From Candidatus Kuenenia stuttgartensis (lineage in GTDB: Bacteria; Planctomycetota; Phycisphaerae; Phycisphaerales; SM1A02): 64,000 bases of DNA. The notes under the pieces were generated by a model that did not search any database, had not been told where the DNA came from, and saw only the letters and a program-made list of their open reading frames with translations. This document shows positions 1 to 7,733 of this stretch, one piece after another (the stretch's first letter is position 1; each line of letters starts with the position of its first letter). The DNA is taken from the NCBI GenBank assembly GCA_945902075.1, contig CAMDMA010000011.1, positions 19,779 through 83,778 of the forward strand, given 5' to 3'. The position numbers and the translations under genes were made by a program.

Positions 1-2523
1 CCGTCGCCATCCTGCACGAATCCATTCCCGGGCACAGACGCAGAGAATCGCACCGACTGCAATCCCGATCCGGGCGGCGACAATCCGCTCTACGGCTGCA
101 ACAACCCTGACTGCTGTACACAGGTTGCTGCATTCGACCCACTCTGCAGCGACCCCGACGACGGCAATGGCTGGGACGTCTACTGCGCCGCGTATGCGAA
201 CATGCTCTGCGGTGGATCCGTGTATGCGCCAGCACCGGACACCGGCGACTTCGACCCGTGCTTCTTCGATCCCACTGCGCCTGACGACATCAACCCAATC
301 TTCGAACCCGTGTTCTCACAGTTTCAAGCGGGTAGCTGCGTCACACCGCACAACGGCGCGGGTTGTAATCAGCCTGCCTGCTGTGCCGCGGTCTGCACCA
401 TCGACCCGACCTGCTGCTCGCTCAACGACGGCGCGTGGGACTCGAGCTGCGCCAATCTGGTTCTTTCGGGCCAGGTCTCGACCTGCGTGATCCCGACCCC
501 GACGTCGGACGACTCGCCGGATCTCACAGTCCAGCAGACCCCCACAGGCCTTCAGGGCTACCAGTACTACACGCAAGGTGGACCGCGCTCGGCAGAACTC
601 GTCGACTACGCGAATCTCGGAGAGACTTGGCTTGGTGCGCTCGGAACGGGCGCCCTTGGCTTCTCCGGTCACGGCCTTGCGCTTGAGGAGATGGACGAGT
701 TCCAAAACCTCATCTGGCAGTTCTATCAGGGCGGTGTTGCTGGAACCAATCCCTACTTGCGGGGCGCCGGTGTTCGCATCGGTATTCTCGAATCCTCGGG
801 CTACACCCTGCACGAGGACTTCATCCTCGCAGGTCCGGCAAAGAATCCGACTCGACCGTGGGATGGCCCGCTGCTCGGGCAGTCCAAGATCATTGCTGAG
901 GCTGGGCAGTCTCCGCTCTTTATCGAGGCAGGCAACATCAGCGCAAACCACGGTACAAACGTGATGGGCGTGCTGCTCGCGGCTGACAACGGCTTCGGCG
1001 TGACCGGCGTCGCGAGCGGCGCGCAGGGTTACTTCTATCCAATCGTTTCTGCTGAGAACGGCTTCCGCGCTCAGGATGCGCTGGTGTCGTGCCTGAGCGA
1101 GTTCGAAGGAGGAGATGTCATCAACTTCTCCTGGGGTTTTGTTGGTGGTACGACCTACTTCCCGACATCAACCGCCGGTATTCCCGTGAATCCGGTCACC
1201 TCGGATATCGCCTACTCCGTGCTTCTGACCCTTGGCTCAGACCTCGGCGTGACCTCGGTTGTTGCAGCAGGATCCGGAGCCCGCGCAATCGAGGGTTCAA
1301 CCGAAGTCGACCAGGGAGCGATCATCTGTACGGCGATCTACCCTGGCAATCTTCTCGAAGGTTCTGCGCAGCTTCCCGGCTACCGAACATGTGAGGTTGC
1401 CTTCGACCAAGAGAATCTCAACCTGATCCGCTACCCCGGAAGCAATTTCCAGGGTGAGGACACTGAGAATGCGGATCAGGTACCCACGGCCTCGGGTTGG
1501 GGCTACGCGGTCGCGACGACAGGCGCGTCGACCAACTACGACAACACCACTGTGCCGAACCCCGAGTCCTTCTTGTTCCAAGGACTCAATGATCAGCCGC
1601 CGACGGATGTGGCGGCTGGCCTCCAGGTCGACCGTCTCCGCACCTACACCCAGAATTTTGGCGGCACCTCCGCAGCCACTGCAATGATCACCGGCGTCGT
1701 CGCTCGCATGCAGGCAGCAGCGAAGCAGTTCTACGGGACGCCGATTTCTGCCGGCTCGATCCGACGGATCATGATCGACACTCCGAGTTCCTTCGGGCAG
1801 TGCCCATGCTCGCTCGCAGCATGGCGCGACGCCCCGTGGGGTGAAGGCCCGCCGTTCGAAGCTGACAGTTGCGCCCCCCCCGAATGCACCGGTGCAGACG
1901 AGTGCATTCCGATCGGTTGCGCATGTGAGCGGCGTTCCGTGGCTCGTTTCCCAAACCTCCAGCAGCTCCCCGCCACGCTTCTTGGCGCCGACCTCTTCGA
2001 CGGCAACCAAGCCAATGTCGAAGTCATCACCGGTGGACAACTCATCGGATACTCCTGGAGTTCTTTCCAGATCCGCGTCGAGGACAACAACTTCCTGCGT
2101 ATCGCGCCGGAGCGCGTAACAGCCGGAACAACTCGCCAAGGATTGACCTACCTCGCAACTGGTCCGTCCACAGATGTTCGCGTGAAGTTGAAGGCACCCT
2201 TCTCAGATCCCCAGGCTGAGATCAACTCGCTTGGACTTCGACTTGTTTCGCGAGCCACGAAGAACTTTGTGCTCGCTGGTGCATTCGTCTACAACTTTGG
2301 CACGGGACGATACGAGTTCTTCGGTTCTGATTTCTTGACCACCATCTCGAACACGCTTCAGTTCCAGCTTCCTGATACCGGTTCGTATGGTCAGTACCTC
2401 GACCCGGCGACCGGTGAAATCGTGATGCGCGTCTGGACTTGTGCCCTCGGAGCGACGGGTCGCCATCAGGTTGCCCACGATCTGATTGAGATCGTCATCA
2501 ACAACCCGTTTATTCCGCTTTGA
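1..2523 (+). CDS. Secreted subtilase-like (S8) protein, 5' end cut by window edge
   Basis: The reading frame is open from base 1, so the gene starts upstream of the window; 840 residues are visible. Near the N-terminus are two copies of a Cys-rich module (about bases 91-213 and 355-483) with the pattern C-x4-CC...DP.C...WD..C. A subtilisin-like domain follows: the first catalytic block reads GVRIGILESS (E codon at 790), the His block NHGTNVMGV (H codon at 949), and the Ser block GGTSAATAM (S codon at 1669). The usual Asp of the first block is Glu here, so activity is uncertain. A beta-rich C-terminal region of about 200 residues has no domain I recognise. The protein is presumably exported, but the signal peptide lies outside the window. 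A hairpin terminator follows the stop. Confidence 0.85.
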   Translation, partial: PSPSCTNPFPGTDAENRTDCNPDPGGDNPLYGCNNPDCCTQVAAFDPLCSDPDDGNGWDVYCAAYANMLCGGSVYAPAPDTGDFDPCFFDPTAPDDINPIFEPVFSQFQAGSCVTPHNGAGCNQPACCAAVCTIDPTCCSLNDGAWDSSCANLVLSGQVSTCVIPTPTSDDSPDLTVQQTPTGLQGYQYYTQGGPRSAELVDYANLGETWLGALGTGALGFSGHGLALEEMDEFQNLIWQFYQGGVAGTNPYLRGAGVRIGILESSGYTLHEDFILAGPAKNPTRPWDGPLLGQSKIIAEAGQSPLFIEAGNISANHGTNVMGVLLAADNGFGVTGVASGAQGYFYPIVSAENGFRAQDALVSCLSEFEGGDVINFSWGFVGGTTYFPTSTAGIPVNPVTSDIAYSVLLTLGSDLGVTSVVAAGSGARAIEGSTEVDQGAIICTAIYPGNLLEGSAQLPGYRTCEVAFDQENLNLIRYPGSNFQGEDTENADQVPTASGWGYAVATTGASTNYDNTTVPNPESFLFQGLNDQPPTDVAAGLQVDRLRTYTQNFGGTSAATAMITGVVARMQAAAKQFYGTPISAGSIRRIMIDTPSSFGQCPCSLAAWRDAPWGEGPPFEADSCAPPECTGADECIPIGCACERRSVARFPNLQQLPATLLGADLFDGNQANVEVITGGQLIGYSWSSFQIRVEDNNFLRIAPERVTAGTTRQGLTYLATGPSTDVRVKLKAPFSDPQAEINSLGLRLVSRATKNFVLAGAFVYNFGTGRYEFFGSDFLTTISNTLQFQLPDTGSYGQYLDPATGEIVMRVWTCALGATGRHQVAHDLIEIVINNPFIPL

Positions 2524-2530
2524 TCTTCTT

Positions 2531-2570
2531 GCAGGCCGTTCGTGAAATCCGCGAACGGCCTGCTTGTTTG
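2531..2570 (+). terminator. Rho-independent terminator after the S8 gene
   Basis: A perfect 12-bp stem (2531-2542 with 2552-2563) encloses a 9-nt loop and is followed by TTGTTTG. It begins 7 bases after the stop codon of the subtilase-like gene. The T-tract is short. Confidence 0.7.
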
Positions 2571-2898
2571 AATCGTTTCGCTCTCCACCGTGGTGGGGAG
2601 AACACGATGTCTGCGAGCACCCCAAGTATTACGCCGCACCTCGCTCCCAGATGTTGACGTCCGTAATCGAGTTGTATTCGGGCGGCCCCGAAGCGCACTC
2701 TGTTCAGAATCTCGATTGTCGCGTTTGGGCCATCCAGACCTTGCCAACTGTTTGATTCAAACTCCAAGCGCTGAAGACTTCTCAAGAATCAAGAATCAAG
2801 AATCAAGAGTCAAGCCTCACGCCTCAAGCCTCAGAATTTACGCCTCAAAACTCACGCCTCAAGCCTTCGTGCTTGAGTGCCGGTTCCAGGAGCACTCC
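2571..2898. other. Intergenic region between the two protease genes
   Basis: Apart from the heptamer array at 2782-2866, I see no gene. An upstream in-frame extension of the next gene (from 2590) has no coding character and would place the signal peptide 103 residues inside the protein, so it is taken as non-coding leader. No convincing -35/-10 pair was found. Confidence 0.5.
2782..2866. repeat. Degenerate 7-bp tandem array (TCAAGAA / TCAAGCC type)
   Basis: Three exact TCAAGAA units are followed by TCAAGAG, TCAAGCC, TCACGCC, TCAAGCC and further variants up to about 2866. The array ends some 30 bases before the start codon of the metzincin gene, so it probably lies in that gene's 5' leader. 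The units share no sequence with the other arrays in the window. Confidence 0.75.
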
Positions 2899-5676
2899 AT
2901 GCAGTTTCCGTCCATTGCCCTTGTTCTTGCCCTGCCGATCTCGGTTGTAGTCGCTGCACCGGTCGCGGCGCAGTCCCCATCGCTTGGCGAGCGATCCGTG
3001 TTTTTGTCGCCTTTCCTTCCAGCATCGACCCCGACGATTCGGTTACCAAGAGGGGCGCGAGAACTCGAGTTCCTACCCGAGCTCGTCGACATGATCCCGA
3101 TTGGCGGCGTCTTTGACATCGTTCAATTCCCGATGCCAGACGGCACACTCCGCGACATCTGGATGACGGAGTTCAACGTCGTCGACGATGACGCGACCAT
3201 TGCGGTCATGCAGGCCGGAGCCGAAGGAACTGCCGCCGCCAACTACGGTCTGATGCCCCAGGTGCGCACCTTCCGAGGACGCGTCACTGGCGTGGACAAT
3301 AGCCTCGTCTATCTCGCGTTCTCACCCGACGCCATCTCCGGAATGATCCGGGTTGACGGCACGATGTACAGCATCTCGAACGGCCCGCGCGGCGACATGC
3401 CCGTGGTGATCAGCGACATCTCAAACCTGCCCGAAGGCGCCATCAACTGGGCGGAGTACACCTGCCAAGTGCGCGGCGACCTGCATGGAGAGGGAGTTGC
3501 GCCCGGCGAAGGTGGCATCGCCGCTCTTGGAACGTGTAAGAAGATCGAACTCGCCTTCGAGACCGACAACGAGTTCCGCGGGCTGTTCTCGACGAACCAG
3601 GCCGCGATCGACTACGCCACGCAAATTGCGGGCGGAATGAACGTGATCTATTACGAGGAAGAGAACCTCTACCCGGTTGTCAGCTTCCTCCGCATCTGGT
3701 CGCCGGGGGTGACCGATCCCTGGACCGCGGGAAGCTCTGGTGCCCAGTTGGATCAGTTCGTCGGAGCATGGGCAGGCGGACAGGGTCCCGCGGGATCGAA
3801 CCCGCGCGACCTTGCCCACCTCGTTTCAGCCCGTGACCTTGGAGGCGGCGTTGCCTACCTCAACGCCGTGTGCAACCCAAATATTGGTTTCGCGGTGTCG
3901 GGCAACATCTCTGGCTTCTTCCCGTTCCCGCTTGAAAGCAACAGCGCGCAGAACTGGGACATCATGGTCACCACCCACGAGATGGGCCACAACTGCGGCT
4001 GCAACCACACACATGACCTCGGCGTCGACAACTGCGTCGGTGGTGCGTGCATTAGTAACGGCACGATCATGAGCTACTGCCACCTCTGCCCAGGTGGCCT
4101 TGCGAACATTGTGCTCAACTTCGCGTCGGCGAATAAGGCGCAAATGGATGCCCACCTCGGGGGCGTTGCATGCCTTTCGACCCCCTGCCCGATTTATGAC
4201 CCCTCCGCTTTCCGAGCATCGGACGGCAGTTTCATCGATGCCGTCGTCCTGACTTGGAACGGACCAGCCATTGCTGCCGCGCGATTTGAGATTGAACGCC
4301 GAGTTGTGGGAACTGTTCCCTACAGCTCGCTCAATGCGAATGTCGATCCGTCACTTCTCTCCTATAACGACACCTCGGCCGCAACAGGCGTGAGCTACGA
4401 CTACCGCATTCGATCGATCCGCGTGGACGACGGAAATCCTTCTGACTGGATCGGTCCGGACTCTGGCTTCCGCGGTGCCGTTGGGCCGACCAACCTCTCT
4501 GCATCGGATGGCGAATTCTCCGATCGTGTCGCGCTCGTTTGGGAGGCCCCCATCGGCTACACCCCAATCAAGTATCGCGTCTACCGAACCACGCTCGGTG
4601 GTGGTGCGCTTCAGATTGACGAGACCACCAACACCACCTACCTCGACTCTGGGACCTACACCACGCCAGATCCGGCGTATCCCGACACTGACGGCGACGG
4701 TACACCCGGGCCCGTGGAGCCGACCAATCCCGGCGCTGTCTATCAGTACGAGGTTCGTGCACTTGCGACCGCAACCATTCTGAGTGCACCATCAACCGAC
4801 ACAGGCTTCCGCTCGATTCCTGGGCCGTCGAACCTCTCTGCAACCGGCTCCATCAACGGAACCCTTGCGCCAATGACCGATCGTGTGCGACTCTCTTGGA
4901 GCGTGCCGGGCGGGATGAACCGAATCTACGTCTACCGCTCATCGTCAGGTGGCGCCTACGTGCAGGTGGCCTCCCTATCCGGCGGTTTCTCGGCCTGGTC
5001 CGATTTGAATGTGGCATCCAACGTCTCCTACAACTACAAGGTCCGCGGCTTCTCAAACCTTCAGGGAATGACAGCGCCTAGCGAGCCAGATCTTGGCTTC
5101 AAGCTCGAGGCTCCGCGGGTGGCGTCCGCCTCGGACGGTGCTGGTGCGAATGTCGTCGTTGTCTGGTCTGCTCCGGCAACCTGGACACCCTCCGCCTACT
5201 CGATCTGGCGCAAGCCGTCAGGGCGCGACCCGTGGCCAGCGTCGCCGCTCGCCGCGAATGTTGCGGCGGGAGGCTTCAACACCTACGTTGACACGACTGC
5301 CACTCCAGGTGTGGTGTATGTGTATGCGGTCACCGCGAAGTCCGCACAGTTCAACACCTTTAGCACGCGTGGGTCAACCAATACCGGCTACGCAACAGTA
5401 CTGCCGCCAATCAACGTCGCGGCGTCAGACGGAACCTTCCCTGGCTTTGTCGAGTTGACTTGGACCCCGGTGGGTGCCTCGTCTGGAGTGTTCTTTGACG
5501 TGTATCGCCGTCGGGCGAACACCAACGAAACTTACGTTCTGTTGACGTCGGCACTTCAGGCATCCACGCTCGACCAAACTGCAGTGTCGGGCGTTGTGTA
5601 CCAGTACTACGTCCGCACGCGCACAACGAACGGCGCAACTTCGCTTCCAAGTGCGACCGACACTGGCTTCCGCTGA
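2899..5676 (+). CDS. Secreted metzincin metalloprotease with C-terminal FN3-like repeats
   Basis: 925 residues. The ATG at 2899 is chosen because AGGAG sits 6 bases upstream and a clear signal peptide follows (MQFPSIALVLALPIS, cleavage near VAAQ). A beta-rich prodomain-like region precedes a zinc-protease domain. Residues 360-370 read HEMGHNCGCNH, the HExxHxxGxxH motif of metzincins, with a probable Met-turn in GTIMSYCH about 20 residues later; the reprolysin/M12B type fits best. From residue 434 to the end are five repeats of about 90-110 residues (starting near 434, 531, 643, 738 and 835). Most begin with an ASDG.F..V.L.W-type strand and end in DTGFR-like residues, like fibronectin type III domains. 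It is likely secreted and binds surfaces or polymers through the repeats. The substrate is unknown. Confidence 0.88.
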   Translation: MQFPSIALVLALPISVVVAAPVAAQSPSLGERSVFLSPFLPASTPTIRLPRGARELEFLPELVDMIPIGGVFDIVQFPMPDGTLRDIWMTEFNVVDDDATIAVMQAGAEGTAAANYGLMPQVRTFRGRVTGVDNSLVYLAFSPDAISGMIRVDGTMYSISNGPRGDMPVVISDISNLPEGAINWAEYTCQVRGDLHGEGVAPGEGGIAALGTCKKIELAFETDNEFRGLFSTNQAAIDYATQIAGGMNVIYYEEENLYPVVSFLRIWSPGVTDPWTAGSSGAQLDQFVGAWAGGQGPAGSNPRDLAHLVSARDLGGGVAYLNAVCNPNIGFAVSGNISGFFPFPLESNSAQNWDIMVTTHEMGHNCGCNHTHDLGVDNCVGGACISNGTIMSYCHLCPGGLANIVLNFASANKAQMDAHLGGVACLSTPCPIYDPSAFRASDGSFIDAVVLTWNGPAIAAARFEIERRVVGTVPYSSLNANVDPSLLSYNDTSAATGVSYDYRIRSIRVDDGNPSDWIGPDSGFRGAVGPTNLSASDGEFSDRVALVWEAPIGYTPIKYRVYRTTLGGGALQIDETTNTTYLDSGTYTTPDPAYPDTDGDGTPGPVEPTNPGAVYQYEVRALATATILSAPSTDTGFRSIPGPSNLSATGSINGTLAPMTDRVRLSWSVPGGMNRIYVYRSSSGGAYVQVASLSGGFSAWSDLNVASNVSYNYKVRGFSNLQGMTAPSEPDLGFKLEAPRVASASDGAGANVVVVWSAPATWTPSAYSIWRKPSGRDPWPASPLAANVAAGGFNTYVDTTATPGVVYVYAVTAKSAQFNTFSTRGSTNTGYATVLPPINVAASDGTFPGFVELTWTPVGASSGVFFDVYRRRANTNETYVLLTSALQASTLDQTAVSGVVYQYYVRTRTTNGATSLPSATDTGFR

Positions 5677-5706
5677 GTTGCCTAAGTCATCCGAAACGAT
5701 CTCCCA

Positions 5707-5736
5707 AGAGCCCCGGCCATCGGCCGGGGCTCTTTG
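5707..5736 (+). terminator. Rho-independent terminator after the metzincin gene
   Basis: A perfect 12-bp GC-rich stem (5707-5718 with 5722-5733) has an ATC triloop and ends in TCTTTGCC, 30 bases after the stop codon. Confidence 0.75.
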
Positions 5737-5773
5737 CCTAGACCGGTTCAGGCTTGGATGAATTTGAGCAACT

Positions 5774-5799
5774 GAACTTTCAGCGGTTTCTGAAAGTTC
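5774..5799. promoter_or_regulatory. Perfect inverted repeat, probable operator of the adjacent regulator
   Basis: GAACTTTCAG (5774-5783) and CTGAAAGTTC (5790-5799) are exact reverse complements separated by 6 bases. Flanking CAA and TTG extend the dyad to about 30 bp. It ends 2 bases before a -35 candidate and 37 bases before the start codon of a winged-helix regulator. The placement and symmetry suit autoregulation by a MarR/GbsR dimer. No T-run follows, so a terminator is less likely. Confidence 0.6.
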
Positions 5800-5801
5800 G
5801 A

Positions 5802-5830
5802 TTGCCTTTGTAGTCTTGTGAAAGTATTCT
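5802..5830 (+). promoter_or_regulatory. Candidate sigma70-type promoter giving a leaderless mRNA
   Basis: TTGCCT (5802-5807) and TATTCT (5825-5830) are separated by exactly 17 bases. Transcription would be expected to start 6-7 bases after the -10 element, which is the A of the ATG at 5837. No Shine-Dalgarno sequence lies in between, consistent with a leaderless transcript. Confidence 0.5.
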
Positions 5831-5836
5831 TCGCGC

Positions 5837-6424
5837 ATGCCCGGTGCTCTGAAGGCAAGTAAACCAATCGCGCCCGCTGCGCTGACCGCGCCCGACGAGG
5901 TCCGTCTCGCTCAAGATCGCTTTATCGCCTTCTGGGGTGAGATGGGTACGCGTTGGGGCGTGCAACGCAACATGGCCGAGGTACACGCTCTTCTCTTCAT
6001 CGCCGGCGAGCCGCTTGCTGCGGAAGACATCATGGAGCGTCTCTCCATTTCTCGGGGAAGCGTCTCCACCACTCTCAAGCAGCTCGTCGAGTGGGGATTG
6101 GTTCAGCGTGTGAAGTCAAGGATCAAGACGGATCGCCGTGAGTATCACCAAGCTGAGCAGGATGTCTGGAAACTTTTCTACACGATTCTCCGCGCTCGCA
6201 AGCGCCGCGAGTTTGATCCTCTCCTTGAGCAACTCGGCGGATGTCGCGCGACTACGAAGAGCAGCCGCCGAAGCGACCGAGAAAAACAACACGATCAGAA
6301 GATTGACGATCTGCTCGCGCTGTGCGTGTTCTTTGATGGACTCGCCAACACGATTTCAAAGTCAGGCAAAAGCATCGAGCGTGCGAGCAAGATCCTTGCC
6401 CGCTTGATTGGGGCACCACGATGA
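5837..6424 (+). CDS. GbsR/MarR-family transcriptional regulator
   Basis: 195 residues. The N-terminal half contains a winged helix-turn-helix: a helix with GVQRNMAEVHALLF, then LAAEDIMERLSISRGSVS as the HTH, then the wing around VQRVKSRIKTDRREY. This arrangement (one wHTH after a FWGEMGTRWG-type lead-in) is characteristic of GbsR-type regulators. The C-terminal third is charged and helical and probably mediates dimerisation. The gene has no ribosome binding site and directly follows a promoter and palindrome, so autoregulation is likely. It overlaps the next gene by 4 bases (ATGA), so the two are probably translated together. The effector is unknown. Confidence 0.8.
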   Translation: MPGALKASKPIAPAALTAPDEVRLAQDRFIAFWGEMGTRWGVQRNMAEVHALLFIAGEPLAAEDIMERLSISRGSVSTTLKQLVEWGLVQRVKSRIKTDRREYHQAEQDVWKLFYTILRARKRREFDPLLEQLGGCRATTKSSRRSDREKQHDQKIDDLLALCVFFDGLANTISKSGKSIERASKILARLIGAPR

Positions 6425-6939
6425 CCAGTATCGAGACGACACGAATCAATGCTGCTCGATTCGCCCGGGCCCAGAAAGGCAGCGGCCGGCGCGATGTGCA
6501 GGTTGAAACGCCGCGTCAAGCGCATCGCGAGCGCGCGGTTCTGACAGTGAACTGGCGAACCGGCGATGGTGGCTCACTGATGTGCGAGGTTCACTTGCGC
6601 GGCGAGCCGAGTTCAGACTGCGGAGATGTCAGCCTCGTCGCATCGTTTGTCGAAGGCTCGCGCCCGGGCCGATTGAGCATCTTTGCTGCTGAGGGGCAAC
6701 ACTTTCCGAAGTGCGGAGTTTCACTGCGTGGCCGATGGCGATTGACCGACTTCAATGAAGTCACAGAGTGGGCCATCAACCTCTCCGGCTCCCTTGCGGA
6801 AACGGAGTTGGCAATCATCGATCGCGGCGAGAACACCCTCGCCAGCGACCGCTTGCTTCTGCTCACCGATTTGCCTCAGAAGCTTGGATTTCGCGGCGGC
6901 ACCTATGTGCTCATTTCCACGCACTTGATTCGAAACTGA
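6421..6939 (+). CDS. Hypothetical protein co-transcribed with the GbsR-like regulator
   Basis: 172 residues, not recognised. It starts at an ATGA overlap with the upstream regulator. The N-terminal 40 residues are basic and the rest alternates short hydrophobic and polar stretches typical of a beta-sheet fold. There is no signal peptide, membrane segment or known motif. Two Cys residues (in LMCEVHL and SDCGDV) lie 13 apart, with a third in FPKCGV. Because it shares a transcript with the regulator it could be a partner, sensor or target of that regulator, but nothing in the sequence says which. It converges with rsmG, whose stop codon is 26 bases away. Confidence 0.7.
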   Translation: MTSIETTRINAARFARAQKGSGRRDVQVETPRQAHRERAVLTVNWRTGDGGSLMCEVHLRGEPSSDCGDVSLVASFVEGSRPGRLSIFAAEGQHFPKCGVSLRGRWRLTDFNEVTEWAINLSGSLAETELAIIDRGENTLASDRLLLLTDLPQKLGFRGGTYVLISTHLIRN

Positions 6940-6965
6940 AGAGTTGATGCCCTCAATCTGACTCG

Positions 6966-7733
6966 TCACGGAAACTTCGCTGGGGTCTTCCGCTGCTTCT
7001 CGACGACGACGATGGTGTTGGTTTCGGTCCGAATCTCACCCACCACGCTCGCGTGGAGTTCATAGAGCGGCTGCTTCGCGGACGCGACCTCTTCGCTTGC
7101 CCGCTCACCCTTGATCGCCATCATCAGTCCACCAACCTTCAGAAAGGGAATGGATGCCATCGCGAGATCGCCAAGCGCGCCGACAGCGCGTGATGTGGCG
7201 ACATCGAAATGCTCGCGGAGCGCGGTGCGCGCCGATTGCTCGGCGCGTGCATTGACGACGGTGATATTGGTCAGTCCAAGTCGCTTCGAGACCGACTCGA
7301 GAAATCGCGCCTTCTTTCCCGTCGCCTCGACGAGTGTCCAATGGATGTCGTTGCGAGTGATTGCCAATGGGATCGCCGGTAAACCGCCACCTGAACCGAT
7401 ATCGATCGCGCGCTCGACGACGTCGATTGAGGCCAACGGTGCAAGGAGCGTCAAACTGTCGACTACGTGCCGACGCCACGCGCTCTCGCGATCGATACGC
7501 GTGAGGTTGATGCGTTCATTGGTCACAAACAACATTCCGAGGTAACGGCTAAGTAGTGTCTCTTCATCGACGGAGACGGAGATTCCAAGCCGAGCCAACA
7601 TTTCCCGCGCTTCAAGATCGCACGGAATCGGCGCCGGTTCGGGATCAAACGAGAGCCACAACGCCAACTCCGCCTCGCGCTGGGCGTCTCGATGTCGGGT
7701 GCTGCCTGCGGATGAATTGGCGCGTTCAGCCAT
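6966..7733 (-). CDS. rsmG: 16S rRNA (guanine527-N7)-methyltransferase RsmG
   Basis: 255 residues. This Rossmann-fold, SAM-dependent enzyme modifies G527 of 16S rRNA in the cytoplasm. The family's N-terminal segment (LFVTNERINLTRI) is followed by the binding block HVVDSLTLLAPL, the SAM motif DIGSGGGLPAIPLAI, and the downstream E..GKKARFLE and NARAE blocks. The ATG at 7733 overlaps the rodA stop by 8 bases; a longer frame reaches 7829 but would lie inside rodA without homology. It is the last gene of the minus-strand cell-wall operon. The family is usually next to gidA/mnmG or parAB, so its position after rodA is unusual. Confidence 0.93.
   Translation of the reverse strand: MAERANSSAGSTRHRDAQREAELALWLSFDPEPAPIPCDLEAREMLARLGISVSVDEETLLSRYLGMLFVTNERINLTRIDRESAWRRHVVDSLTLLAPLASIDVVERAIDIGSGGGLPAIPLAITRNDIHWTLVEATGKKARFLESVSKRLGLTNITVVNARAEQSARTALREHFDVATSRAVGALGDLAMASIPFLKVGGLMMAIKGERASEEVASAKQPLYELHASVVGEIRTETNTIVVVEKQRKTPAKFP

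Noticed and set aside
2590..2898. N-terminal extension of the metzincin gene to 2590
   Set aside because: It would put the signal peptide inside the protein and translate the heptamer array. The ATG at 2899 has a good ribosome binding site.
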